Below, in pieces: positions 24,395-34,313 of a stretch of 52,798 bases of DNA. The notes under the pieces were generated by a model that was not told where the DNA came from, made no database searches, and saw nothing but the letters and a program-made list of their open reading frames with translations. The DNA comes from Flavobacterium laiguense. Its GTDB lineage: Bacteria; Bacteroidota; Bacteroidia; Flavobacteriales; Flavobacteriaceae. Both the position numbers and the translations under genes were made by a program. The DNA lies in contig NZ_QCZH01000026.1 in the NCBI RefSeq assembly GCF_003097655.1, forward strand, positions 1 to 52,798, read 5' to 3'. The first letter of the stretch is position 1; the number at the start of each line of letters is the position of its first letter.

Positions 24395-26122
24395 ATGCAC
24401 ATTGCACAAAACATTTTAGACGCAGTAAACGAATGGCTAACTCCTGCTTTTGACACCAAAACACAAGCAGAAGTAATCGAATTAATGACTACTTCACCAA
24501 AAGAATTGGAAGAGAGCTTTTACAAAAATTTGGAGTTCGGAACAGGTGGTATGCGTGGTGTAATGGGAGTTGGAAACAATCGTATTAATAAATATACTCT
24601 TGGAAAAAACACTCAAGGACTTTCAAATTACTTGCATACTGTTTTCCCTGGACAAACCTTGAAGGTTGTAATTGCTTATGATTGCCGTCATAATAGTCAA
24701 TCTTTGGCCAAAGTGGTTGCCGATGTTTTCTCTGCCAATGGAATTCAGGTTTATTTGTTTTCGGACTTGAGACCTACTCCAGAATTGTCTTTTGCACTTA
24801 AACATTTAGGCTGTCAATGTGGTATTGTACTAACTGCTTCTCACAATCCACCAGAATATAATGGTTACAAAGTGTATTGGGAAGATGGCGGACAAATTGT
24901 TCCTCCAGAAGATGAGGCTATCATAAATATTATTGAGAATTTAAATTACAACGAAATCAAATTTTCGGCAGATGAAAGTTTGATACAATATATAGATGCC
25001 GAAATTGACGAAGCTTTTGTAAAGTCATCTGTGGAGAATGCCAGTTTTAATACACCAAAGGAAGCCAAGGACAATCTGAACATTGTATTTACTTCTTTAC
25101 ACGGGACTTCTATTATGTCGGTTCCTGCAACTTTGGAAAAAGCGGGTTACAAGAATGTAAACATCGTTCCCGAACAAGCCAAACCGGATGGGAATTTCCC
25201 AACCGTAAAATCACCAAACCCAGAAGAGCCGGAAGCATTGACAATGGCATTGGCGCTGGCAGACAAATTGAATGCTGATATTGTTGTGGGTACCGACCCA
25301 GACTGTGACCGTTTGGGAGTTGCTGTTCGAAATAACGAAGGTAAAATGATTTTGTTGAACGGAAATCAAACAATGATTTTGATGACCGCTTTTCTACTCG
25401 AACAATGGAAAAAAGCCGGAAAGATAAACGGTCAACAATTTGTGGGCTCTACGATTGTTTCCACGCCAATGATTATGGAACTAGCTTCGGCTTATGACGT
25501 AGAATGCAAAGTGGGATTAACAGGCTTTAAATGGATTGCCAAAATGATTAAAGATTTTCCGGAACTCGAATTTATTGGTGGTGGAGAAGAAAGTTTTGGA
25601 TATATGGTTGGCGATGCCGTTCGTGATAAAGATGCCGTTGCGGCCACTTTATTAATTTGCGAAGTTGCGGCTCAAGCCAAAGCCAATGGCAGTTCTGTGT
25701 ACAATACCTTGTTACAATATTATGTAGATTACGGATTTTACAAAGAGCACTTAGTTTCTATCACCAAAAAAGGAATCGAAGGATTGGCCGAAATTAACCA
25801 AATGATGGTTTCATTACGCGAAAACCCATTGAAAGAAATCAACGGAGAAAGAGTGGTTATGATGGAAGATTACAAATCATCAATAGCCAAAAACTTATTT
25901 ACAGATGAAGAAGAAACGATGAATATTCCTAAATCTGACGTATTGATTTATTACACAGAAGATGGGTCTAAAATATGTGCCAGACCTAGCGGAACGGAAC
26001 CAAAAATTAAATTTTACATCAGTGTAAACACCCACTTAGACAGCGTTGACCATTTTACCGAAGTTGAGCAAGTCTTGAACGAAAAAATTAAAAATATAAT
26101 TATTGCAATGCAATTGAACTAA
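24395..26122 (+). CDS. Phosphoglucomutase/phosphomannomutase family enzyme
   Basis: The product has 575 residues and moves phosphate between C1 and C6 of a hexose phosphate. The active Ser149 is in Thr-Ala-Ser-His-Asn-Pro. The metal loop is Asp-Pro-Asp-Cys-Asp-Arg (near 304), the sugar loop is Gly-Gly-Glu-Glu-Ser-Phe (near 399), and the phosphate loop is Arg-Pro-Ser-Gly-Thr-Glu-Pro-Lys (near 530). The long form with N-terminal Phe-Gly-Thr-Gly-Gly-Met-Arg-Gly is the PgcA-like alpha-phosphoglucomutase group. Its stop and the ATG of the next gene overlap (TAATG), so the two are translationally coupled. Confidence 0.93.
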   Translation: MHIAQNILDAVNEWLTPAFDTKTQAEVIELMTTSPKELEESFYKNLEFGTGGMRGVMGVGNNRINKYTLGKNTQGLSNYLHTVFPGQTLKVVIAYDCRHNSQSLAKVVADVFSANGIQVYLFSDLRPTPELSFALKHLGCQCGIVLTASHNPPEYNGYKVYWEDGGQIVPPEDEAIINIIENLNYNEIKFSADESLIQYIDAEIDEAFVKSSVENASFNTPKEAKDNLNIVFTSLHGTSIMSVPATLEKAGYKNVNIVPEQAKPDGNFPTVKSPNPEEPEALTMALALADKLNADIVVGTDPDCDRLGVAVRNNEGKMILLNGNQTMILMTAFLLEQWKKAGKINGQQFVGSTIVSTPMIMELASAYDVECKVGLTGFKWIAKMIKDFPELEFIGGGEESFGYMVGDAVRDKDAVAATLLICEVAAQAKANGSSVYNTLLQYYVDYGFYKEHLVSITKKGIEGLAEINQMMVSLRENPLKEINGERVVMMEDYKSSIAKNLFTDEEETMNIPKSDVLIYYTEDGSKICARPSGTEPKIKFYISVNTHLDSVDHFTEVEQVLNEKIKNIIIAMQLN

Positions 26123-27948
26123 TGAACAATTTTAAAAGAATATTCCCTTTTGTAATTCCGTACAAAAAGTATGCTTATATGAACATACTTTTTAATGTAC
26201 TATATGCCCTATTTAGTACACTTTCTTTTGTATCATTGATTCCGATGATGCAGGTTTTATTTGACCAAACCAAAAAAAATACGGTAATGCCAGTTTATAA
26301 AGGCATTTGGGAGCTAAAAAAATATGGCGAAGATTACTTAAGTTATTACATTACCCACACTACTGATACGTTTGGTGTAGGTCGCACCTTGACCATAATG
26401 GTCGTGATAATCATTTCTATCTTTTTACTGAAAAATTTATGTGATTATCTAGCGATGTTTTTTATTACCTTTTTACGAAATGGTATTTTGAGAGACATGC
26501 GAAATGCCATGTACAAAAAAACGATTGAATTACCACTAGCTTTCTATTCTGAAAAAAGAAAAGGAGATGTGATTTCTAGAATTTCAGGAGATGTCAATGA
26601 GGTTCAAACTTCTTTCTTGTCTATTTTGGAACTTATTGTAAAAGAACCCCTTACAATTGTTTTTACATTAATTACAATGGTTACCATCAGTGTGCAATTG
26701 ACTCTTTTTGTGTTTATTTTCATTCCTGTTTCTGGCTACGTCATTTCCCTTATTGGAAAACAATTAAAGAAAAAATCGACGAGAGCACAAGAAGAACAAG
26801 GTATCTTTTTATCAACTATTGAAGAGACATTGGGCGGATTGAAAGTGGTAAAAGGCTATAACTCGGAAAATTACTTCAACCGTGTTTTTCAAGAATCGAC
26901 TCAACGTTTTTTTATCTTATCAAATAGTATTGGTAATCGTCAAAACCTAGCATCTCCAGCCAGTGAGTTTATGGGAATTATGGTTATCGCCATTTTACTT
27001 TGGTACGGTGGACACATGGTTTTGATTGACAAAACGCTGAATGGCGCTTCGTTTATCGCCTATATGGGATTGGCTTACAACATCCTAACTCCTGCAAAAT
27101 CTATTTCGAAAGCATCATACGCTATCAAAAGAGGAAATGCCGCTGCAGAGCGTGTTTTAGAAATCTTGGATCAAGAAAACCCAATTACCAGTAAAATCGA
27201 TGCTGTAGAAAAATCTACTTTTGAATCCGAAATCGCGATTCAAAACATCAACTTCAAATACGAAGACGAAACTGTTTTAAAAGATTTTTCACTTACCGTA
27301 AAAAAAGGACAAACTGTTGCTCTTGTAGGTCAATCAGGAAGCGGAAAAAGTACTATCGCCAATTTGCTGACTCGTTTTTATGATGTCAATGAAGGAACCA
27401 TTGCTATCGACGGTGTTGCTATAAAAGATTTAAATCTACAATCGCTTCGTGGTTTGATGGGATTGGTAACCCAAGACAGTATTTTATTTAATGATACCAT
27501 AAAAGCCAATATCTCCTTAGGAAAACTAGATGCTACCGATGAAGAAATCATCGAAGCTCTAAAAATTGCGAATGCTTACGAATTCGTAAAAGACCTGCCA
27601 AAAGGTATTTACACTAACATTGGCGACAGCGGAAACAAACTTTCCGGAGGTCAAAAACAACGACTATCTATTGCCCGTGCCGTTTTGAAAAACCCTCCGA
27701 TTATGATTTTGGATGAAGCAACATCAGCTTTGGATACCGAAAGCGAAAAATTTGTGCAAGTGGCTTTAGAAAACATGATGCAAAACAGAACTTCTATTGT
27801 AATTGCACACCGTCTTTCAACCATTCAAAAAGCAGATTTGATTGTTGTAATGAAAAAAGGAAAAATAGTAGAGCAAGGAAAACATGAAGATCTTATTGCT
27901 ATGAATGGAGCATATAACAAACTGGTAACAATGCAAAGTTTTGAATAA
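26122..27948 (+). CDS. MsbA-like ABC exporter (fused permease and ATPase)
   Basis: The product has 608 residues. Six transmembrane helices lie in the first 330, followed by an ABC domain with Walker A Gly-Gln-Ser-Gly-Ser-Gly-Lys-Ser (near 403), signature Leu-Ser-Gly-Gly-Gln-Lys-Gln-Arg (near 508), Walker B Ile-Met-Ile-Leu-Asp-Glu-Ala-Thr and H-loop Ala-His-Arg-Leu-Ser. It is a half transporter that would act as a dimer. The usual Bacteroidota substrate for this type is lipid A or core lipopolysaccharide, but that is from family knowledge. It is coupled to the phosphosugar mutase by one base. Confidence 0.9.
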   Translation: MNNFKRIFPFVIPYKKYAYMNILFNVLYALFSTLSFVSLIPMMQVLFDQTKKNTVMPVYKGIWELKKYGEDYLSYYITHTTDTFGVGRTLTIMVVIIISIFLLKNLCDYLAMFFITFLRNGILRDMRNAMYKKTIELPLAFYSEKRKGDVISRISGDVNEVQTSFLSILELIVKEPLTIVFTLITMVTISVQLTLFVFIFIPVSGYVISLIGKQLKKKSTRAQEEQGIFLSTIEETLGGLKVVKGYNSENYFNRVFQESTQRFFILSNSIGNRQNLASPASEFMGIMVIAILLWYGGHMVLIDKTLNGASFIAYMGLAYNILTPAKSISKASYAIKRGNAAAERVLEILDQENPITSKIDAVEKSTFESEIAIQNINFKYEDETVLKDFSLTVKKGQTVALVGQSGSGKSTIANLLTRFYDVNEGTIAIDGVAIKDLNLQSLRGLMGLVTQDSILFNDTIKANISLGKLDATDEEIIEALKIANAYEFVKDLPKGIYTNIGDSGNKLSGGQKQRLSIARAVLKNPPIMILDEATSALDTESEKFVQVALENMMQNRTSIVIAHRLSTIQKADLIVVMKKGKIVEQGKHEDLIAMNGAYNKLVTMQSFE

Positions 27949-28004
27949 CAATTTAGATTAGTACCTTTAGATTTCTAATGGTTCTACTTATATAAATCAA
28001 AACA

Positions 28005-28706
28005 ATGTATCTTAATAATCCCAACATAAAACTTCCGCAAGATCCAGATACCATTGTATGGAAATATCTGGACTTGTCGAAGTTTTTGGATTTATTGCTT
28101 TCGCAGAAACTGTTTATGTCACGGTCTGATAAATTTGAAGACCAATACGAAGGAACTTTTAGCGAACCTACATTTGAGGAAATCAAAAAACTTTCTACAA
28201 ACAATCCTGATTTTTTAAATTACTACAAAACCCATCGGGAGAAAGTGGCTATCAGTAGTTGGCACATCAATGAATACGAATCGTTCGCCATGTGGCAAAT
28301 TTTTACTCAAAATAGCGAAGGATTGGCCATACAATCTACAGTAAAAAGGCTTCAAGATGCCTTGGTTCCCGAAAAAAACCACAAGCAATTCATTGGTGAA
28401 GTAAATTACATCGATTACAAAAAAGAGTATATTCCGTTTGACGATTTGTTTTTTCCTTTTTTGTTCAAAAGAAAAAGCTTTCAATACGAACGCGAAGTTC
28501 GCATCATTACAGATGTAACTGAAAGCACCATCAAACTAAATGATGGATTAAAAATAAATGTGGATATCAGTCAACTGATCGAAAAAATCTATATCCATCC
28601 CAAATCCGAAAATTGGTATAAAAATCTAGTGATTCAATTGGTAACACAACTTGGATTTGATTTTGAAATCGAAAAATCAGATTTAGAAAGTGATATTTTG
28701 ATTTGA
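28005..28706 (+). CDS. DUF2971 family protein
   Basis: The product has 233 residues. It has the DUF2971 signatures: Val-Trp-Lys-Tyr-Leu near the start, Leu-Phe-Met-Ser-Arg-Ser-Asp-Lys-Phe-Glu-Asp-Gln-Tyr-Glu-Gly, then Ser-Ser-Trp-His, and a C-terminal Phe-Gln-Tyr-Glu-Arg-Glu-Val-Arg stretch. The family has no known enzymatic role and is patchily distributed. It is sometimes next to defence genes, but none is here. The ATG at 28005 follows the exporter by 56 nt. It converges on the minus-strand gene ending at 28710, with a gap of only 3 nt. Confidence 0.85.
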   Translation: MYLNNPNIKLPQDPDTIVWKYLDLSKFLDLLLSQKLFMSRSDKFEDQYEGTFSEPTFEEIKKLSTNNPDFLNYYKTHREKVAISSWHINEYESFAMWQIFTQNSEGLAIQSTVKRLQDALVPEKNHKQFIGEVNYIDYKKEYIPFDDLFFPFLFKRKSFQYEREVRIITDVTESTIKLNDGLKINVDISQLIEKIYIHPKSENWYKNLVIQLVTQLGFDFEIEKSDLESDILI

Positions 28707-28709
28707 GAT

Positions 28710-29432
28710 TTATATCGGATTGTAAGTCTCTATTTTCCAATCCTTACTTGACAAATCGATGTAATTGTAATGCAGTACATCTTTACTGTCGAATTTCCCA
28801 TTTTTATTGGTGTCCTCAACGGTTCTAAAATACAAACGGTTTTTGGATTCGATTAAATTCCAATCGATTAATTCTTGAAAATCGGTTGAAACTTTCGTGA
28901 ATTTATCGCCGCTTATTTTACTTAAATACAACGCCTTGATGTCACTAGTATCCAGTTTTCCGTCTTTATTAGAATCCATATCATACATGGTATAGACCAT
29001 AATTTGATTTTTGGTCTTATCAGCAACCGTTTTTAAGTAAGTTGCCGTTTGAATCAAAATAGGTTTATCCGTCAATACTTTTATAGAATCTGAATCTACT
29101 CTTTGGAATTTAATATTTTGCAAATAGCCCGTAATTTCATACTCGGATGCATTCGATATGGTAAAACTCAAATCATTCACACTCGAAGAACCATATTTAT
29201 TTTTGGTTCCTTTTTCATAAACACTCAAATCCCCCACTGGATGGATTAAATAATCAGTTCCTTCCATTTGTATGGGTAAATCAGCTATTTTTATTTGAGT
29301 CGGATCGGCTTTAGTGAGTTCTCTCCCTATTTTTGAAGCATCATAAATCACTTTCGGCTTCTCTGATTCTTCTTTACAGCTTGCTAAAAGTAAAAGTGAA
29401 ATTCCTATATAGACAAAATGTGATGTTCTCAT
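28710..29432 (-). CDS. Lipoprotein with two EF-hand-like loops
   Basis: The product is about 240 residues. From the ATG at 29432 it has a lipobox (Leu-Leu-Leu-Ala-Ser-Cys). An earlier ATG at 29462 would add ten residues that disturb the signal sequence. Two loops, Asp-Met-Asp-Ser-Asn-Lys-Asp-Gly-Lys-Leu-Asp-Thr-Ser-Asp and Asp-Thr-Asn-Lys-Asn-Gly-Lys-Phe-Asp-Ser-Lys-Asp, fit calcium-binding EF-hand/dockerin-type loops. A TACATTTG -7-like box lies at 29460-29467 on the minus strand. Function is unknown; it may sense or bind calcium at the outer surface. Confidence 0.75.
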   Translation of the reverse strand: MRTSHFVYIGISLLLLASCKEESEKPKVIYDASKIGRELTKADPTQIKIADLPIQMEGTDYLIHPVGDLSVYEKGTKNKYGSSSVNDLSFTISNASEYEITGYLQNIKFQRVDSDSIKVLTDKPILIQTATYLKTVADKTKNQIMVYTMYDMDSNKDGKLDTSDIKALYLSKISGDKFTKVSTDFQELIDWNLIESKNRLYFRTVEDTNKNGKFDSKDVLHYNYIDLSSKDWKIETYNPI

Positions 29433-29542
29433 AATAATTTTAATATTAAAAAATAAACTCAAATGTAATCATTTTTAAAAATGGAAAGGGAAATATACTG
29501 TAGATTTATTCATTGCAACGAACGTAATCTACCTAAAAATTG

Positions 29543-32008
29543 CTACAACCTCGCACTTAACTTCAAATTAAAAACTCGGGTTGTCATATAATTGGGAATC
29601 GCATATTCTGTTTTACTGTACACATCCCGAACCCATGTATTGGTTATGGCATTTTGATTGTTAAAGAGATTAAATATTTCAAAACCTAAAGATAGTTCCT
29701 TCAGATTTTTGAAAAATTTATTCTTGGACACCCCTACTTTTTGATCAATGAAGACTTTCGAAAATCCAACATCAACCCGGCGGTAATCGTTCAATCTGTT
29801 TTGGTACAAATACGGATCGGCATAAGCAGGCGAACCTCCCGGTAATCCTGTATTATAGACCATATTGAGATATAACTTTAGACTTGGAATTTTTGGCATA
29901 TAATCCTGAAACAAAAGACCAAATTTTAATCGTTGATCTGTTGGTCTTGCAATATACCCTTTGTTGTCAATATTCTCCTCGGTTTTTAGATATCCAAAAC
30001 TAATCCAAGAATCGGTTCCGGGGACAAATTCTCCATTCAGTCGAACATCCAGTCCTTGTGCATAGGCGACAGCATTATTATCTGCAGCATAACGTATCCG
30101 GACATTATCAACCGTATAAGGATTGACATCTGTCATTTTTTTATAATAGGCTTCGGTCACAAGTTTAAAAGGGCGTTCCCACATTTTGAAACTATAATCA
30201 TTCCCCAAAACAACATTTAGAGATTTTTGAGCTTTCGTATCGGGTTGCACCACTCCATCATAATCTCGTAACTCCCTATAAAATGGCGGCTGGTTATAGA
30301 TGCCAACGGTTAATCTAAAAAGCATATCCTTCTTCCAATCTGGTTTTATGGCAAACTGAGCTCTCAGACTAAAAACAGTTTGAAGATTACTTTTCAAATT
30401 ATCGCCTGAAACTTCCCAACTTTGCATTCGTGCACCCAAATTGTACCATATTTCGTTTGAACCTAAATTGTCTTTTCTTCCCCATTGCGCATAAGCTGAA
30501 AACCGATCTATATTCGTAAAATTAGTAGCACTTACATATTGATACGGGACCAACAGTCCTGCATAGGGTTGGTAAGGCTCATCATTTTTGGGCAATACAA
30601 GTGGTGGCCGAATGGAGAACCCTGCTGAATCAATGACTTCCCATTCTGAAATTCGATCTCGGATCAATTCTTTGGTGTATTTAACTCCCCATTCGATTTG
30701 ATTTTGTTTCCAATTTTTTAAACCTTTTACTTCTAAATTGGCAATTAAAGCATCCAAATCATTTCTGGCATGATTGAGCTGTGAACCAATTCCTCTTGAA
30801 AAAGCAATATCTCCATAAGTGTCTGAACCAATGTTGGTATCGACTTCACCCAATCGGTATTGTGCATAAATATCGAAATACTCTTGTTCTATAGTGTGAA
30901 AAACAGATCCAATAAATTTTAAAGTGAAAGTATCACTCACTTGATAAGTGGTTTTTAAAGCTCCAAAATACGTATCATATTTATCTTTTTCCTTGCCTTC
31001 GTAATAAACCGCAAGAGCCATTGGTGCATCTGCTGTACCAAAATTGGTTTGACGCGTAAGCGGTTGGTATAAATACTTATTTTGAGAAATATTCCCCAGA
31101 AAACTCCATTGCCATTTGGCAGAAGCCTGATAGTTGATGTTCGTTTGAATATCGGCAAAAGTAGGAGTATAATTCGTTTGAGTTTCTTGACTATTAACAA
31201 GAAGACTGTTATTTCTGTACCTTATTCCTGTAATGGCTGACCATTTTCTGTTTTTAGAAACCGCATCAACAGCTAGGCTTCCGCCAAGGAAACTCATTTC
31301 GAGAGTTGCCCCAAACTGCGTTGGATTCCGATAAGTAATATCCAAGACTGAAGACATTTTGTCTCCATACTTTGCCTGAAAACCCCCTGCTGAAAATTCT
31401 ATATTTTGAACCAAATCAGTATTGACAAAACTCAAACCTTCCTGTTGTCCAGACCGAATCAGAAAAGGACGATACACTTCTACTTCATTGACATAAACCA
31501 AATTTTCGTCATAATTTCCTCCACGAACTGAATATTGGGTACTGAGTTCATTATTCGAATTGACTCCGGGCAATGTCTTCAAAACATTTTCGATTCCCGC
31601 ATTGGCACCCGGAATAAAACGAATGTCTTTGGCTTCAAAAGTAATAATCCCTTGAACTGATTTTTTATTATTGCTGTTGATGATGACCTCCCCCATTTGT
31701 TCCTCTTGATCGTTCATACGCATATTAAACACATAAACTTCATTTGGCTTTAAAGAGATTTTTAAACTGGCTTTTTTTAAAGAAATATGGGTAAATTCTA
31801 CGGTGATATTTTGATCGGATGGAATTTTGATTTGATAAAATCCCTTTTCATTTGTCTGGGTATTATTATTCGGGGAAGTTACATTCACTCCCTCAACAGG
31901 AAGATTCTTTTCATCCAAAACAATACCTTTTACAAAAGCCGTTTGAGCAAATGAATTCATTCCTATCCATAAAAAAATAAAACAATACAGGGCTTTAAAA
32001 ATATTCAA
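29543..32008 (-). CDS. TonB-dependent outer-membrane receptor
   Basis: The product has 821 residues. A signal peptide is followed by a CarboxypepD_reg-like domain (about 25-105), a plug (about 120-230, with Ser-Val-Arg-Gly-Gly-Asn-Tyr-Asp-Glu-Asn) and a large beta barrel ending in Leu-Lys-Leu-Ser-Ala-Arg-Leu. It imports a ligand with energy from TonB/ExbBD. No SusD partner is beside it, so it is probably not a glycan SusC. It follows an M23 peptidase gene by 12 nt on the same strand and is most likely cotranscribed with it. Confidence 0.92.
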   Translation of the reverse strand: MNIFKALYCFIFLWIGMNSFAQTAFVKGIVLDEKNLPVEGVNVTSPNNNTQTNEKGFYQIKIPSDQNITVEFTHISLKKASLKISLKPNEVYVFNMRMNDQEEQMGEVIINSNNKKSVQGIITFEAKDIRFIPGANAGIENVLKTLPGVNSNNELSTQYSVRGGNYDENLVYVNEVEVYRPFLIRSGQQEGLSFVNTDLVQNIEFSAGGFQAKYGDKMSSVLDITYRNPTQFGATLEMSFLGGSLAVDAVSKNRKWSAITGIRYRNNSLLVNSQETQTNYTPTFADIQTNINYQASAKWQWSFLGNISQNKYLYQPLTRQTNFGTADAPMALAVYYEGKEKDKYDTYFGALKTTYQVSDTFTLKFIGSVFHTIEQEYFDIYAQYRLGEVDTNIGSDTYGDIAFSRGIGSQLNHARNDLDALIANLEVKGLKNWKQNQIEWGVKYTKELIRDRISEWEVIDSAGFSIRPPLVLPKNDEPYQPYAGLLVPYQYVSATNFTNIDRFSAYAQWGRKDNLGSNEIWYNLGARMQSWEVSGDNLKSNLQTVFSLRAQFAIKPDWKKDMLFRLTVGIYNQPPFYRELRDYDGVVQPDTKAQKSLNVVLGNDYSFKMWERPFKLVTEAYYKKMTDVNPYTVDNVRIRYAADNNAVAYAQGLDVRLNGEFVPGTDSWISFGYLKTEENIDNKGYIARPTDQRLKFGLLFQDYMPKIPSLKLYLNMVYNTGLPGGSPAYADPYLYQNRLNDYRRVDVGFSKVFIDQKVGVSKNKFFKNLKELSLGFEIFNLFNNQNAITNTWVRDVYSKTEYAIPNYMTTRVFNLKLSARL

Positions 32009-32020
32009 TTGATTTTGCTT

Positions 32021-33718
32021 TTACTTTTTTTGATTTCTTTGAAAATGAGTTTCAAAGATAGAAGAATTCCCTACATTATCAACTACTACAACTTTTAATT
32101 CATTGTCTCCTTCAGCCACAATTGCATCATTAAAATCATGGGTCAATAGTTTTGTTTTATTATCGTATTCCATCAAAATCCATTTCCCGTTAAGGTAACC
32201 ATTGTAGGATTTAATTCCAGACAAACTATCCGATATACTCACTTGAAGCAACTTTTGATTATCCAATCGTTTCCCTTCAATAGATTTTGCAATAGCAATC
32301 ACAGGCGCAATGGTGTCTAACACTAATTTATACTGCCCTAAAGTTTTTACTTTTGTCTCATAAACATTGTTTTTTTGACGAGTTGTATTATAACTTATCT
32401 TCCCTCCTTCAATTCGACCAATAAACACTTTGTCTTTTTGATCTGCTGGATAACTATCGTTTTCTATAGAAATTGTAAAATTCGTATGCGCTGGAACTGT
32501 ATCGTCATGTACAGTCAAAACGTTATTTTTCACATCAAAATTCAAATTAAAATCACTATAAAAAGTACCTGCTGCAAAGAAAACACTAATCTTATCCTTT
32601 TCAAAGAAACAATCCTTCGACGCTTTTACAACATAATTAGAAACAATAGATTCTTTCTCAATTATGATTGAAAGTGCATCATACTGTACTGGAATAACAA
32701 TCGTGGTTTTATTTGCATAAAAATCAGAAACCTCCAAACGACAAACCGAGGTCAAATTGGGCAATACTGTAATGACACCATTCATTTCGTCGGTTTTTAT
32801 AATGCTCAAATTATAAGGTGGACTCATAAATAATTTTTGAACCCTTTGTTGTGTTTTTTTATAAAATGAATAATCGATTAAAGCATTGACGTATCGCATT
32901 TCATCAAAAGAATAGGTATTAAATTGATATCCAAAAATAGATTTCCCGTTGCAAGACAAATTCACATCGAAAGCTCCATTTTTGTTAAAAGACACATCAT
33001 CATAATCGAAAGCTACAATACCAAAACCAATTTTTCCATTCGCTATAACCTTATCTGCCAAATAAGACCCGTCCTTTTGCAAGGATAAATTGATAGAGAT
33101 AGGACGTTGCGCATAATTGACCGTTGTTTTTGAATCTAAAGGGTAAGCATACAAATTTGAAACTATCGGTTTCTTGGTGTCTTTCATTAAAGCATCAAAC
33201 CCAAAAAACATGGGATTAATAATTTTCTCCGTTTTTGTATCTCTAATTTCGAAATGCAAATGAGGTCCTTCGGAAGCACCCGTATTTCCGGAAACACCAA
33301 TTAATCGCCCTTTTTTAACGGGCATTTCATTGGGTTTAAAATACATCTCAATTTCAAAAAACTGTTCTTTGTAATGTGTTTTCTTTATAAAACTTTGAAT
33401 AGAATCGGTTGCTTTTTGCAGATGACCATACACCGAGGTAAATCCATTTGGATGATCAATATAAATGGTTTTACCGTTACCAAAAGTAGAGATTTTAATT
33501 CTGGAAACATATCCATCAGCCACAGCATAAACGCTCAAGCCTTCTCTTTGCATAGTTTTCATATCAAAGCCCGCATGAAAATGATTGGGTCTTAATTCTC
33601 CAAAATTCCCGGACAATTGCATCGGAATATCAAGTGGAGGACAAAAATAGTTTTTGGGATAATCTATTTGAGCAAAAAGAGCACTAGAGAAAAATAACAG
33701 AAAAAAAGAAAATTTCAT
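32021..33718 (-). CDS. M23-family (LytM-type) peptidoglycan peptidase
   Basis: The product has 565 residues. After a signal peptide come the M23 zinc ligands: His in Phe-His-Ala-Gly-Phe-Asp near 48-52 and His-x-His in Gly-Pro-His-Leu-His-Phe-Glu near 153. Val-Tyr-Gly-His-Leu is also present, so the site looks complete and the enzyme active. The remaining 380 residues are beta-rich, without a known domain I can name. A TACATTTG box at 33747-33754 on the minus strand lies 29 nt before the start. It probably remodels cell wall, and its partner TonB receptor lies downstream. Confidence 0.9.
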   Translation of the reverse strand: MKFSFFLLFFSSALFAQIDYPKNYFCPPLDIPMQLSGNFGELRPNHFHAGFDMKTMQREGLSVYAVADGYVSRIKISTFGNGKTIYIDHPNGFTSVYGHLQKATDSIQSFIKKTHYKEQFFEIEMYFKPNEMPVKKGRLIGVSGNTGASEGPHLHFEIRDTKTEKIINPMFFGFDALMKDTKKPIVSNLYAYPLDSKTTVNYAQRPISINLSLQKDGSYLADKVIANGKIGFGIVAFDYDDVSFNKNGAFDVNLSCNGKSIFGYQFNTYSFDEMRYVNALIDYSFYKKTQQRVQKLFMSPPYNLSIIKTDEMNGVITVLPNLTSVCRLEVSDFYANKTTIVIPVQYDALSIIIEKESIVSNYVVKASKDCFFEKDKISVFFAAGTFYSDFNLNFDVKNNVLTVHDDTVPAHTNFTISIENDSYPADQKDKVFIGRIEGGKISYNTTRQKNNVYETKVKTLGQYKLVLDTIAPVIAIAKSIEGKRLDNQKLLQVSISDSLSGIKSYNGYLNGKWILMEYDNKTKLLTHDFNDAIVAEGDNELKVVVVDNVGNSSIFETHFQRNQKK

Positions 33719-33956
33719 TTGTGAATATTTATTGTATTTTATGGGTCAAATGTAATTGTTTCGCACGTTCGCTATTGCTCGAGTCGCACAACATCATTAG
33801 TGCTTACTACCAATTTACGATCATGCTCATTTCATAGAATACATTTTTGCTAAGATAAAAAAAGCAACTAAAACCCACAAGACAAAACAAAACCAAAATA
33901 CAATAAACTGATTTTGAAACAATTGATATTTTTAATGTAAAAAAATCAATAAAATA

Positions 33957-33986
33957 TTGTAATAATAAAAAGGAATACTAACTTTG
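33957..33986 (+). promoter_or_regulatory. Promoter of the zapA-rny block
   Basis: TTG at 33957-33959, a 19-nt spacer and TAACTTTG at 33979-33986 match the Bacteroidota consensus very well. Transcription would start about 20 nt before the ATG at 34015. Confidence 0.65.
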
Positions 33987-34014
33987 TAAGATTAAGTAAT
34001 GAATAGGAATTATA

Positions 34015-34305
34015 ATGAGTGTGATTGCAGAAATAATTGATACTCTTGAAAATAAGGTTGAAAAACTTTTTTTTAAAATTAAAACTTTAGAAAAAAACAA
34101 TCAAGATCTAACTTTAGAATTAAGAAATGCTGCAGTGTTACTACAAACTCAATCCAAAGAGATTGATGATTTAAAAACACAGTTAGAAACACTCAAAATA
34201 GCCAATGCATTATTAGGCAGTGACGAAAATAAAAGAGATACAAAGCTTAAGATAAATTCAATAATTCGTGAAATTGATTACTGTATAGCACAGCTATCAG
34301 ATTAG
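34015..34305 (+). CDS. Small coiled-coil protein upstream of zapA
   Basis: The product has 96 residues, almost wholly a heptad-type coiled coil (Leu/Ile spaced through Asp-Thr-Leu-Glu-Asn-Lys-Val-Glu-Lys-Leu, Leu-Glu-Leu-Arg, Leu-Lys-Thr-Gln-Leu-Glu-Thr-Leu). It is 8 nt upstream of zapA, as in other Flavobacteriaceae, so it may be a partner in cell division like ZapB. This is inference from size, fold and position. No direct homology to ZapB can be claimed. Confidence 0.7.
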   Translation: MSVIAEIIDTLENKVEKLFFKIKTLEKNNQDLTLELRNAAVLLQTQSKEIDDLKTQLETLKIANALLGSDENKRDTKLKINSIIREIDYCIAQLSD

Positions 34306-34313
34306 TAAAATAT

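Noticed and set aside
24159..24464. 101-codon minus-strand frame
   Set aside because: It reads through the palindromic repeat copy A and the start of the phosphosugar mutase gene; no homology-like pattern.
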